NCBI GenBank assembly: GCA_022647575.1 | Contig: JALCKY010000003.1 | Location: forward strand, 1-64,000 | Length of the DNA stretch: 64,000 nucleotides | Reading direction: 5' to 3' | From: Lachnospiraceae bacterium | Lineage (GTDB): Bacteria > Bacillota > Clostridia > Lachnospirales > Lachnospiraceae | Part shown: in pieces, positions 27,542 through 35,504 of the stretch | Layout of the letters: every line of letters begins with the position of its first letter | Numbering within the stretch: position 1 is the stretch's first letter | The notes under the pieces: generated by a model | Told to the model about the DNA's origin: nothing | What the model saw: the letters and a program-made list of their open reading frames with translations, nothing else | Database searches by the model: none | Program-made: the position numbers and the translations under genes

Positions 27542-27859
27542 TCAACACATTTTTGAGCATTTTTCTTTCACCCAATGGGTGAAAGCTGAATTTTGAAGGA
27601 ACGTATATTTATCAATGCTTTGAGGGTGGTTTATAAAGTACTGACGTAGAATCTCAGATACTGGTGGCATCTCCGTGTTGTTTTCACTAAGACGCTTCAA
27701 CATAGCTTCTTCTCCGTGGAGATATTCTTCATCTGTAGAACCAATCCATAGAATGTCCTTATGCAGATGCTCCTTTAATGGTTCTAGGTTACTTTGCCAG
27801 TATTCTTCTAATATGTGTTGTGTCAGGTACATGACCTGAGTACGATTCTTTTTCTTCAT
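27542..27859 (-). CDS. Small protein, chimeric SnoaL-like fragment at IS junction
   Basis: The start at 27859 (MKKKNRTQVMYLTQHILEEYW) has a weak GGAGC site. The first 60 or so residues (HLHKDILWIGSTDEEYLHGEEAMLKRL) look like the start of a SnoaL/NTF2-type sensor domain that in Firmicutes often precedes a LytTR domain. The remaining residues (NHPQSIDKYTFLQNSAFTHWV...) do not continue it. A CTTTCACCCA/TGGGTGAAAG palindrome lies inside at 27565-27585. I take it as a gene truncated by the neighbouring IS, with its end supplied by junk or IS-border sequence. Confidence 0.45.
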   Translation of the reverse strand: MKKKNRTQVMYLTQHILEEYWQSNLEPLKEHLHKDILWIGSTDEEYLHGEEAMLKRLSENNTEMPPVSEILRQYFINHPQSIDKYTFLQNSAFTHWVKEKCSKMC

Positions 27860-27933
27860 GTGTTTGCTCCATTGATTGTAATTATTGTGTTGATTATATT
27901 GTAGCACGCATCCGCACAATAATCACTTTCAAT

Positions 27934-28410
27934 TTATCTGCCTCGTCCTCGTCTGCGAACTGGGGCGATAACCTGCTGTTCTTCTATCTCTTTTGCCTGT
28001 TCCTTATTCTCTTCTTTTCCTTCTTCCATTGTAGGATGTTCCTTTGCATACTTCACACGACAATCATACTCTTCATTAAAGTCATCATAGACAGACATCT
28101 TGTAACGGACTCCCTGCATAGATTCCTCTGTATATCCCATTCGCTCCATATACTTGCTAATCTCTTCCATTCTATCCTCTGTTGGTGGTGGAAGAAGCTT
28201 TGCTCTTTCTGTTAATGATAATTTGCGATATTCTGATGGAGATGGGAATTTCTTTATCTGGTCAGGTTCGTCCGATCGCTGATTAGAAGTATCATCAGAA
28301 CTGCCACCTTGCCATTCTTTATTGAATTCATCAAAAGCACCACCATAGAAGATGCTGTCGTCACCCATCTGGAATACTGTGTTCTTCTCGGAACTGATCA
28401 AAGCCTTCAT
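27934..28410 (-). CDS. Mobilization-associated acidic protein, unknown
   Basis: The 158-residue protein overlaps the relaxase 3' end by 50 nt in another frame. A shorter version starts at 28368, where ATGGGTGA overlaps the relaxase stop. It is acidic and helical (SLTERAKLLPPPTEDRMEEISKYMERMGYTEES) and ends in RRRGRGR, like the ParB of this element (RKGRGR). No named domain is recognised. Tight coupling to the relaxase suggests a role in mobilization. Confidence 0.55.
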   Translation of the reverse strand: MKALISSEKNTVFQMGDDSIFYGGAFDEFNKEWQGGSSDDTSNQRSDEPDQIKKFPSPSEYRKLSLTERAKLLPPPTEDRMEEISKYMERMGYTEESMQGVRYKMSVYDDFNEEYDCRVKYAKEHPTMEEGKEENKEQAKEIEEQQVIAPVRRRGRGR

Positions 28411-29434
28411 AATAGGAGATATCCTTCTTCTCTTCTGTTGGCGCTTCTTCTATATTAGTAGTATTAGGAGCTGTCGTTTGTTTCTCCTGTTCCTCCCACT
28501 TGTCATAATCTTTAATACTGTCATTTGCTTTCTCTATCTCTGCATCTAGTCGCTCATATTCCAGTCTTTTCATTTCCTTCTTTTCCATATAGTCGGTAAT
28601 CCCAGCAACTGTGAACTTATCTCCTAGCTTCGAACCTCTGACTGCCTGTAGCTTGCCTCCTTTCCCTGGTTTATGTGGAAGCGCATAGCTGATGGTGTTG
28701 CCTTTAAGGCGGATATTGATACGATAGACACTCCTTAATTCTTCCACCACATCATCAATAGTCTTCGTGTTACGGCTGTTCATGGCAAGTCTGATATAAG
28801 TACGAAGTTCATCCTTGAAGGATAACTTATTGCGTTTTTTCATCTGATATTCAGGAAATGTCCTACGTTCTCTTTCTTTATCTTCCACATAGAAAGTATC
28901 TCGATAAGAATGTGTCAAACCTTTCTTCCTGCACTGTTCTCCAAAGAATGCACACATTTCTCTTAGTTCCTTTGGTCCTCTTCGGTAAGAGCTGCCATTC
29001 TTCAAGTTGCAGTTGCTGACAATAAAGTGAACATGGATATGCTCTGTATCTGTATGAACTGCAAATAATACTTCAAAGCCCTTTGACCAGAAGAACTCTC
29101 TTGCAAAGTCCTGCGCTATCTGAAATGCATCCTCATAGGTAACCTTATCGTTGTCCTCTGGATGAAAGGAAATAGACATCTTATGTGCTAGGATTTCCTT
29201 TGGAAGCCATCTGTTATACTTCTTTTCGTGCATCTTCCTTGTGATGAGCTGTGTATTGGCAAAGTTATCCCGATTACAGCCTAATGCCATATAGAGGTCA
29301 TCTCTGGTCTTAATGATACCTTCTTTTCTCTGTTGTTCCATGTTGCCAAGGATATAATCTGTTGCTCCCTTTAGCTGTCCTGTGGACTTGCAGGGTGCAT
29401 AGTTTACCTTAACATTTCCATATACCTTTCCCAT
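28361..29434 (-). CDS. MOBP-type relaxase
   Basis: The 357-residue relaxase starts MGKVYGNVKVNYAPCKSTGQL and has an N-terminal Tyr (TDYILGN) and the HUH-type metal motif HTDTEHIHVHF at about residue 127, the HxDxxHxHxH form. It nicks oriT and leads the strand into a recipient cell. The C-terminal third is charged and helical. There is no coupling protein or type IV secretion gene in the window, so the element would depend on a helper. It lies 98 nt after mobC in the same orientation. Confidence 0.85.
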   Translation of the reverse strand: MGKVYGNVKVNYAPCKSTGQLKGATDYILGNMEQQRKEGIIKTRDDLYMALGCNRDNFANTQLITRKMHEKKYNRWLPKEILAHKMSISFHPEDNDKVTYEDAFQIAQDFAREFFWSKGFEVLFAVHTDTEHIHVHFIVSNCNLKNGSSYRRGPKELREMCAFFGEQCRKKGLTHSYRDTFYVEDKERERRTFPEYQMKKRNKLSFKDELRTYIRLAMNSRNTKTIDDVVEELRSVYRINIRLKGNTISYALPHKPGKGGKLQAVRGSKLGDKFTVAGITDYMEKKEMKRLEYERLDAEIEKANDSIKDYDKWEEQEKQTTAPNTTNIEEAPTEEKKDISYYEGFDQFREEHSIPDG

Positions 29435-29532
29435 AAATTCTCCCTCCCGAAGCTATGTTTCGCTTCAATGATTCTTGTTATCTGTAATTACTGCTTCTAA
29501 TTGCATTCCAACTCCTGCTATTGCATCTGCAA

Positions 29533-29886
29533 TCACAGGAGCTTCTCCATAATACCAAGCAGTGTATTCTCCACTCGTTCCAATGCCCGCTTTGCCAGCC
29601 ACAGGTTCGAATCGCTGTAAAGATCTGCATACATATTGGTTGTCCTTGCAATCTGATTGATATTCACGCCCTGCTTCTTCAGTTCGTGCGCAATCTCTCT
29701 CAAAGAATTCCAGATATCTTTCAAGGTAACTCCATCTACTCGTTTTCCTGCATTGGTATCTAGAAGATATTGTAGGAAATCTGCATTACTTTCATAACCA
29801 CTTTCTGCCTTCTGTTTCTCATAATCTCTCTTTAGACGTTCATCTGCTCGGATGTAGATGACTTCGTCTCTGGTTCTGTTTGCCAT
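29533..29886 (-). CDS. mobC: MobC-like relaxosome protein
   Basis: The 117-residue protein starts MANRTRDEVIYIRADERLKRDYEKQK, a ribbon-helix-helix-like N-terminus, and ends with the MobC-type segment LREIAHELKKQGVNINQIARTTN. MobC binds oriT and helps the relaxase open the DNA. A GAGGAGG lies upstream. The oriT should be in the long noncoding region just 5' of it (29887-30719). Confidence 0.85.
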   Translation of the reverse strand: MANRTRDEVIYIRADERLKRDYEKQKAESGYESNADFLQYLLDTNAGKRVDGVTLKDIWNSLREIAHELKKQGVNINQIARTTNMYADLYSDSNLWLAKRALERVENTLLGIMEKLL

Positions 29887-30460
29887 AGGCTTCCTCCTCT
29901 CTGTGTGAATTGTGTTTATAACGCAAAAAGGAAGCTAAACATAAGTTTCCTTACATCTGCTTCCTCTTGAAAAGTTGCTATTCCTAGCACTGTTATTCTG
30001 TTGTCTTGTTGTTATCTTGTAACTTATCTATAAATTGTTGTGGCTATAGGCATAGCCATTATTTCTTACATCTGTAACTATGATGGCTACACGAATCACT
30101 GTAAGTGATGCCACTCTTCCATAATGAATCACTCTGTTGCTACTTTTTCATGATATCCGCTACACATCTTTCCTATTCCGTAGCCTTATAGCATCATAAT
30201 TCATATCTTGTGTATCTCTCTGTAGCCATTTGCTATGGAAATTGAATCCATATAATCCCAGTATTCGATATTTCCATAGCCATAATCTGGGCATTGCTCC
30301 GTTAGCAGGGCACATCATCCCCTTTGGTCTGTCCGTGACGATAGAACCGTCACTCCCATCCCGAAATCCTCCTTCCGCTCTACGCTCCAGTCTGATTTCA
30401 CGCAACTTTCCCGCAATGTCGTTGTGTCACGACAAGTCCGTTGCGTAGTGGATGATATAG

Positions 30461-30564
30461 GCAGGTAGTACCGTTGGCTTGCCAACTCGTCAAAAAAATA
30501 GAACCACAACGGAGTTGCGGTTCTATTTTCTCTCCTCGTCGGCTGCTCCAACGGTGCTACCTGC
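30461..30564. repeat. Nested inverted repeats, candidate oriT or single-strand structure
   Basis: Outer arms GCAGGTAGTACCGTTGG (30461-30477) and its near complement (30548-30564, one mismatch) enclose a 16-bp hairpin with a 3-nt loop (30495-30510/30514-30529, one mismatch). The small palindrome GTTGGC-TT-GCCAAC (30473-30486) overlaps the left arm. A G- and C-run-rich stretch (GCCCCCGAGACCCCC) follows at 30576-30590. Confidence 0.6.
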
Positions 30565-30591
30565 TCATGGTCTTCGCCCCCGAGACCCCCT

Positions 30592-30640
30592 GACATAAAT
30601 CAATCCATCATTACATGGGATGGTTTGATTTATGTCTTTT
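30592..30640. terminator. Strong hairpin, probable terminator
   Basis: GACATAAATCAATCCATC (30592-30609) pairs with 30619-30636 over 18 bp with one mismatch, then TTTT follows on the plus strand. On the minus strand it lies just after the ParM/ParR-like operon and could insulate it from mobC. Confidence 0.6.
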
Positions 30641-30719
30641 CAGCAATTGTGACCACGGAACTGTAGCCGATTGGGCTAGTGGAACTGGCTGTGTTGCATC
30701 GGCTATGTCGGAGCTGTTC

Positions 30720-31202
30720 TTACAGGTTGAAATCAAGAAAATCGTTCTCTTCTGGCTCCTCTGTGAAATCAGTCTGTGCCTGTACTGATGAAATCTCCGT
30801 ATTTCTTTCTTGCTGACTAGCTTTATTCTCGTTTACAGAAGCACTTACATTCATCCCAGCATTGATTGGAACTGCTCCACCTTGAAAACCAGCAGATAAC
30901 ATAGACTGTTGCTGCATCAGATACATTCCTGCAAGTGCCGGAAGATTTGCAAACGCTTTCTGTGTCACCTGTTCCACAATTCTGTCTGCGAACGCGTCTT
31001 CCTTTTCTCTCGTTTCCAGATACGGATCATTCATTTCCTTCTGAAAACGTTCATAATAGTCATTGATTGCTCTTACCACAAATTCATTCTTTGATTTAAA
31101 ATTCTCATTCACTTCCTTGGAATGAAGATTCTCCCATGCTTTCACAGCATCCTCATTTCTATGGCTGAATCTGACATTATAATTCCAGTTTAACTGTGCC
31201 AT
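30720..31202 (-). CDS. ParR-like partition adaptor (inferred)
   Basis: The 160-residue protein has an N-terminal segment (VRFSHRNEDAVKAWENLHSKEVNENFKSKNEFVVRAINDYYE) that resembles the ribbon-helix-helix part of CopG/ParR-like DNA-binding proteins, a Met/Gln-rich middle and an acidic C-terminus (EEPEENDFLDFNL). It starts 8 nt after an actin-like ParM gene, where the adaptor that links filament to centromere normally sits. The role is inferred mainly from that pairing. Confidence 0.6.
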   Translation of the reverse strand: MAQLNWNYNVRFSHRNEDAVKAWENLHSKEVNENFKSKNEFVVRAINDYYERFQKEMNDPYLETREKEDAFADRIVEQVTQKAFANLPALAGMYLMQQQSMLSAGFQGGAVPINAGMNVSASVNENKASQQERNTEISSVQAQTDFTEEPEENDFLDFNL

Positions 31203-31210
31203 CTAACCAC

Positions 31211-32167
31211 CTACTTTCTGCCCTGCTGATGTCTGAGAATCATATAGCAGTAATACTCAAATCCTTTTGCATTCGCTTTGATATCATGGTAAAATGTCAC
31301 TCTGGCTGGATCATATTCTCCAAATGCTTCCATGATAGTTGAACCACCGCCCATGACATAAAGTTTCATGAGCTTTTCATTGTATTCATAATCTTTCAGT
31401 TTCTGGAAAATCTCCTTCACATATTCTTTAGCTGCTTCCTTCATTAAAGACGCATAAGGCTCTGTCACATCGGTGTCTCCCAAACGAAGGAAATTCTCAA
31501 TGACATCGCTCATCAGCTCCGTTCCAGTCTCATCACGAACCTTATTACGAATACGAATCATGCACTGATTAATTCCAAGCTTTTCTGTCCACGATTTACT
31601 CTCCATTGCTCTTCCATTGTTTAACATCATCAGATTCAGTGTGCCATTTCCAATATCTACAAGCAGGTTCATTCCCTGAAAGAATTTCAGATTCTCAGCT
31701 ACCGCCGCATAGCACTGTGGCATAACTGTACATCCTGCAATCTCTAATCCATAGATTCGCTTCTTATATTCAATAGTTACATGGGAGTTTTTCAACATAT
31801 AGCATCTGAATTCTTCCCTCTGCGCCTGCACCCATTTTAACGGAAGTCCTACTGCCAGATGAATCTTTGCAAAGTTTCTGGTATCTGCCATGCCCCTCGC
31901 TTCCAGCTCCTTCACAACCGCCGCCATTGTAAGGATATAGTTATCCTCATCTGTAACCTTGTCTGCCACAAATCCTTTGTGACCTTCCCCGATAATATAG
32001 AATTTCTCATCAAACTGGATATAATCTCTGCTGAAAATTGGTGGCTTGTCACTACAGCTTACTGCGGTCGGGAAACATCTTCTGGCTGTCTTTACATTGC
32101 CATAACCTGTGTCTACTCCGATAATCATTGTTCCATTCATGTTGTATTCTCTAATTCTCTCTGTCAT
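31211..32167 (-). CDS. parM: ParM/StbA-family actin-like plasmid segregation protein
   Basis: The 318-residue protein starts at 32167 (MTERIREYNMNGTMIIGVDTGYGNVKTA), chosen for the GAGAGGA 6 nt upstream. Longer in-frame starts would overlap tnpV. Phosphate loops of the actin fold are visible: IIGVDTGYGNVK near the N-terminus, LLVDIGNGTLN at about 170 and VMGGGSTIMEAFG near 280. Such proteins polymerise to push DNA copies apart. It points to a plasmid-like or extrachromosomal phase of the element. The Asn-rich upstream DNA (32190-32270) with repeated TTGTTATTG-like units could be the centromere. Confidence 0.8.
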   Translation of the reverse strand: MTERIREYNMNGTMIIGVDTGYGNVKTARRCFPTAVSCSDKPPIFSRDYIQFDEKFYIIGEGHKGFVADKVTDEDNYILTMAAVVKELEARGMADTRNFAKIHLAVGLPLKWVQAQREEFRCYMLKNSHVTIEYKKRIYGLEIAGCTVMPQCYAAVAENLKFFQGMNLLVDIGNGTLNLMMLNNGRAMESKSWTEKLGINQCMIRIRNKVRDETGTELMSDVIENFLRLGDTDVTEPYASLMKEAAKEYVKEIFQKLKDYEYNEKLMKLYVMGGGSTIMEAFGEYDPARVTFYHDIKANAKGFEYYCYMILRHQQGRK

Positions 32168-32276
32168 AAAATCCTCTCTTTCCTCAGCGTTTTCGCTGAA
32201 TAAACCATTGTTATTGTTAATAATGTTGCTATTGCCTAACTTGTAATTACTGTTGTTGTTTCTGTTTGAACTTCCT

Positions 32277-32669
32277 CTAATAAAATCTGTATACGATGTC
32301 ATGAAATACAACCTCCTCTGCTGTTTGCTTTGCCTGTTCTCTAAGTTTCCATTGTTCCATGGTGGATGATGGATTGCTCGGCTTGTGTGATTTCAGATAC
32401 TGATTCATGATGGTATCAAGCATCTCATTGGCTTCCTCATTTACTTCTAATGCCTGTTTCTGTAATTCTCCAAGTCTTACCAAGTGGCGATATCTGTCTG
32501 GATGATTCTCTTTCAGATACCTCTTCCAGATATCTCCATGCATTCCTGCGAATTCATTTATATTCGTTACATCCGTTTCGCTTACAGCAAGGTTCGGATA
32601 TAATAATCCATCTTCACCTTCCGTATAAGTTCCACCTAATTGCTCAAATAATGATTTCTCTTTGCTCAT
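32277..32669 (-). CDS. tnpV: TnpV family transposon-encoded protein
   Basis: The 130-residue protein begins MSKEKSLFEQLGGTYTEGEDGLLYPNL and continues KRYLKENHPDRYRHLVRLGELQ, the typical TnpV pattern first seen in Tn4451-type elements. The function is unknown. TnpV genes are common in mobilizable elements with large serine recombinases. It sits between the small hydrophobic protein gene and parM in the same orientation. Confidence 0.8.
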   Translation of the reverse strand: MSKEKSLFEQLGGTYTEGEDGLLYPNLAVSETDVTNINEFAGMHGDIWKRYLKENHPDRYRHLVRLGELQKQALEVNEEANEMLDTIMNQYLKSHKPSNPSSTMEQWKLREQAKQTAEEVVFHDIVYRFY

Positions 32670-32686
32670 AATCTCTCTACTCCTCT

Positions 32687-32842
32687 CTACGGTGTTGCTA
32701 TCCTCACAAGTGCAAGAACAATTTTTGCTACAAGGACGAATAATAAAAGAAATAATTTTACTCCTGCTAATACTAACTGCAACAGAAACAAAATAACCTG
32801 TGCTATAAACTTCAATTTCTTTATAAGAATCTGACCAACCAT
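32687..32842 (-). CDS. Small hydrophobic protein, 51 aa
   Basis: An ATG at 32842 follows a strong TTGGAGGAAT site and opens a 51-codon frame, MVGQILIKKLKFIAQVILFL and onward, ending LVRIATP. Nearly all residues from 12 to 48 are hydrophobic, giving one long or two short membrane helices. It lies between parB and tnpV on the same strand with short gaps on both sides. No family is recognised. Size and context suggest a small membrane protein of the element. Confidence 0.5.
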   Translation of the reverse strand: MVGQILIKKLKFIAQVILFLLQLVLAGVKLFLLLFVLVAKIVLALVRIATP

Positions 32843-32870
32843 GGCTATTCCTCCAATCTGTTATCTAAAA

Positions 32871-33752
32871 TCATCTGCCTCTTCCTTTGCGCATTGGCTT
32901 CATCTCCATACTCTGTTGCTCATGCCAATCCTTCACCAGCTTTTCAATCAGCTCCACCTTCTGCTTTGGTGTATAATCTGATGGAAAATATTTTGATAAA
33001 GAGTCTGCGTTAATTTTAAGCTGCTCTCTCTGATTCGGCTTTTCCTCTCCGAGGACTTCATACATCTGATCCATATCAAGTTTCCCCGACTGGCTCATTC
33101 GCTTCATGCGATTCGCCTGGGATAAAGAAGGAGTACACTGCTCTAAGTCCATAACAGCATGAAGCTCATACTGTTCTTCTTCCTTTAAATAGGAAAGTTC
33201 TACCGCAATAGTAAATGCGATTTTTCCTTCATCTACCATATCCAGTATTTTAGGAATCAGATTGGTCAGACGGATATACCGCTTAATCTGTGCAACGCTT
33301 TCTCCCACCTGCTTTGCAAGAAGCTCATTGCTTCGCATCCCGCTTTCTGGCTTCGGCTCAACTTGGACCGAAGTGCTATCGGTTCTTTTCCCTTGTCTGT
33401 TCATGGCTTCCAGTTTCATCTTAAAAGCATAAGCTTTCTCGCTTGGTCTGATATTCTCTCGTTGGAGATTACTGTCAACCATCGCAATTACTGCCTGATT
33501 GTCGTCCAGATTTCTCACGACAACAGGAACTTTTGCTAATCCCGCCCAATTACAGGCTGCTTTTCTTCGATGCCCTGCAATTAATTCATAACCATCACCG
33601 TAAGGGTTTGCTCTTGCAAGTAAGGGAACAATCACACCTTCCTGCTTAATACTCTGTGTCAGTTCGAATAACTCTGCATTTTCTTCTACCTTAAATGGAT
33701 GATTCTTGAAATCATGCAGTTCATTCAGGTTCACCATAATAATCTTGTCCAT
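32871..33752 (-). CDS. parB: ParB/Spo0J-family protein
   Basis: The start at 33752 (MDKIIMVNLNELHDFKNHPFKV) follows AAAGGAG. The N-terminal ParB/Srx domain shows the CTP/DNA-clamp motifs ELIAGHRRKAAC (GHRR) and NLQRENIRPSEKAYAFKMKLEA. A helix-turn-helix follows (LAKQVGESVAQIKRYIRLTNL). The C-terminus is charged and ends RKGRGR. There is no ParA gene in the window; solitary ParB proteins of this form are common in conjugative and mobilizable elements. A striking inverted repeat lies 138 nt upstream and could be its binding site. Confidence 0.8.
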   Translation of the reverse strand: MDKIIMVNLNELHDFKNHPFKVEENAELFELTQSIKQEGVIVPLLARANPYGDGYELIAGHRRKAACNWAGLAKVPVVVRNLDDNQAVIAMVDSNLQRENIRPSEKAYAFKMKLEAMNRQGKRTDSTSVQVEPKPESGMRSNELLAKQVGESVAQIKRYIRLTNLIPKILDMVDEGKIAFTIAVELSYLKEEEQYELHAVMDLEQCTPSLSQANRMKRMSQSGKLDMDQMYEVLGEEKPNQREQLKINADSLSKYFPSDYTPKQKVELIEKLVKDWHEQQSMEMKPMRKGRGR

Positions 33753-34160
33753 TGCTTCTCCTTTCTCCACTCGCGATAAAAGATTGCTTCGCTTTTATCA
33801 CGCAAAGAAGCCGCCCATTCTCAATTTCTTGAAAATGAACGGCTTCAAGCCTTTTACTCTTATTTAGTTAAATAGTGTACGCGTTAGCTACAAGCCATGT
33901 AAATATAAGATTGAACATTATCCGCTGTGAGTTAACTCACATAAGGATAATTTCAAGATTATATTTATAAGGCGACAGCCGCGACCGAGTGACTTTGTCA
34001 CGAGGTTCATGGCTTGTTTTCAGCTAACATCATATGTTCCGAGACACCACATCGAGAACTACAGATACGTTGACTCCATCCAAAACTGCCTTTTTGTATG
34101 TTTTTCGGTCACTCTGTGAGAAAGTGAAATGTCTCTCAAAGTGCCTAAAATCAAGGATTC
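33753..34160. other. Noncoding right end of the element
   Basis: The stretch holds a hairpin close to parB (GATAAAAG.../CTTTTATC near 33774-33799), a second at about 33806-33846 (GAAGCCG.../CGGCTTC) and the large inverted repeat at 33890-34017. No gene is supported. The border to host DNA should be close to the rlmD stop at 34161. Confidence 0.5.
33890..34017. repeat. Large nested inverted repeat upstream of parB
   Basis: A perfect 14-bp palindrome GTGAGTTAACTCAC (33927-33940) is flanked by near-complementary arms of about 23 nt (33900-33923 and 33945-33967; cores TAAATATAA/TTATATTTA and ATTATCC/GGATAAT). These are enclosed by ACAAGCCATG (33890-33899) and CATGGCTTGT (34008-34017). It could be a ParB-binding site, replication origin or regulatory leader. 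Confidence 0.65.
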
Positions 34161-35504
34161 TTACGAATTGGTCCGATGTAGTGCAACTATGGTCTCCACG
34201 TGGCTCGATTGCGGGAACATGTCGAACGGACGCACGCGTTCCGGACGGTACGATTCCGCACAGAGAATTTTCAGGTCGCGGGCAAGCGTCGAAGGATTGC
34301 AGCTGACATAAATGATTTTTTCCGGTGCCTTTTCCAGCACCGCCGTCAGCAGTTTTTCTTCGCAGCCTTTTCTCGGAGGATCGAGAACGATGCAGTCTGC
34401 CTTCGGAAGGTCCGCTGTCATTTCCTCCGCAGCTCCTTCATAAAAGACGGCATTGCCGATGCCGTTCCGTTCCGCATTTTCCTTAGCATCTTTCACGGCT
34501 GCCGGCACGATCTCCACACCGATGACTTTTTCTGCATCCGGTGCCAGATAGAGTCCGATGGTTCCGATGCCGCAGTAAAGGTCGAGAACGGTTTCCTTTC
34601 CCGTAAGGGCTGCCGCTTCCCGGACCGCATCGTACAGTTTCTTTGTCTGCACCGGATTGACCTGATAAAAAGAAAGAGGCGAGATCCTGAAGGACAGATT
34701 CCCGATCCGGTCGGTGATGAACGGTTCGCCGTAAAGAGGAATCACTTCCTCTCCGAGAATCACATTCGTCCGCTTCGTATTGACATTGAGGCAGACCGAT
34801 TTCACGCCTTCGATTTTTATAAGCTCCGCCGTCAGGCGTTCCGCCTCCGGAAGCTTTCTTCCGTTCAAAATGAGGCAGACCATGATTTCTCCGGTCGCAA
34901 AGGCTTTCCGGATCAGGATGTGGCGGACAAGACCCGTTCCGCTTTTTTCATCGTAAGCGGCAATTCCGTTCCGGTCCATAAAGTCCAGAACCGTATCCAG
35001 GATCACGGAATCATTTTCCGGGGAAATGAGGCATTTCCGGTTATCGATAATATCGTGAGACTTCCCCGCATAGAATCCGGTAATCCGTTTTCCTTCTGCA
35101 GAAGTCCCCACCGGATACTGCGATTTATTGCGGTAATGAAACGGCTCGTCCATCCCCACTGCCGGTTCGACGGCTGTCTGAATGCCCCCGATGCGCAGAA
35201 GACTGTTCTCGACAAGGCTTCTCTTCCACTTCAGCTGGGCTTCATAGGAAAGTGCCTGCAGCGTACATCCGCCGCACTCGCGCGCCTTGGGACAGGCCGG
35301 CTTTACCCGGTCCGGCGAGGAAACAATCACTTTCCTGGTGCGGGCAAATCCGTAGCTGGCCCTGGCCAGCGTCACGACCGCTTCAACGGTATCTCCGATG
35401 ACAGCACCTTTCACAAAGAGGGTATAGCCGTCTGCACGGCCGATACCCTCTCCGGTTGTACTCATATCCGTTATTTCAATCACGACGGAATCGTTTTTTT
35501 TCAC
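34161..35504 (-). CDS. rlmD: 23S rRNA (uracil-5-)-methyltransferase RlmD
   Basis: The 447-residue enzyme methylates a uridine of 23S rRNA with S-adenosylmethionine. Seen are a TRAM domain (residues 1-60), the 4Fe-4S ligand cluster CPKARECGGC (about 76-85), SAM motif VLDLYCGIGTIGLYLA, substrate motif IVLDPPRKGC and the catalytic Cys in YVSCNPSTLARDL. The C-terminus SSHVETIVALHRTNS ends right at the border of the AT-rich element. The 3' end of this gene is a known integration site for Firmicute mobile elements, so its last codons may have been replaced at integration. It overlaps the upstream yhaM-like gene by 4 nt. Confidence 0.92.
   Translation of the reverse strand: MKKNDSVVIEITDMSTTGEGIGRADGYTLFVKGAVIGDTVEAVVTLARASYGFARTRKVIVSSPDRVKPACPKARECGGCTLQALSYEAQLKWKRSLVENSLLRIGGIQTAVEPAVGMDEPFHYRNKSQYPVGTSAEGKRITGFYAGKSHDIIDNRKCLISPENDSVILDTVLDFMDRNGIAAYDEKSGTGLVRHILIRKAFATGEIMVCLILNGRKLPEAERLTAELIKIEGVKSVCLNVNTKRTNVILGEEVIPLYGEPFITDRIGNLSFRISPLSFYQVNPVQTKKLYDAVREAAALTGKETVLDLYCGIGTIGLYLAPDAEKVIGVEIVPAAVKDAKENAERNGIGNAVFYEGAAEEMTADLPKADCIVLDPPRKGCEEKLLTAVLEKAPEKIIYVSCNPSTLARDLKILCAESYRPERVRPFDMFPQSSHVETIVALHRTNS

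Larger units (their letters stand above)
29887..30719. other. Long noncoding region with nested repeats, candidate oriT
   Basis: No credible gene is seen in about 830 nt. It holds several hairpins: a large nested structure at 30461-30564, a terminator-like hairpin at 30592-30640 and a smaller TAGCCGAT/ATCGGCTA pair at about 30669-30703. Noncoding DNA of this kind beside mobC commonly contains oriT, sometimes with a single-strand origin. The nic site was not identified. Confidence 0.5.
19080..34160. mobile_element. AT-rich mobilizable element carrying the DGR (inferred extent)
   Basis: This block is AT-richer than the genes from 34.16 kb on. It carries relaxase, MobC, a ParM/ParR-like pair, ParB, TnpV, two IS transposases and the DGR operon. 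Its right edge lies at the 3' end of rlmD, a known integration hot spot for Firmicute mobile elements. The left boundary is uncertain: the TPR and ABC-F genes may belong to it as well. No integrase of its own is visible inside, apart from the broken recombinases to the left. Flanking att repeats were not identified. Confidence 0.55.
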
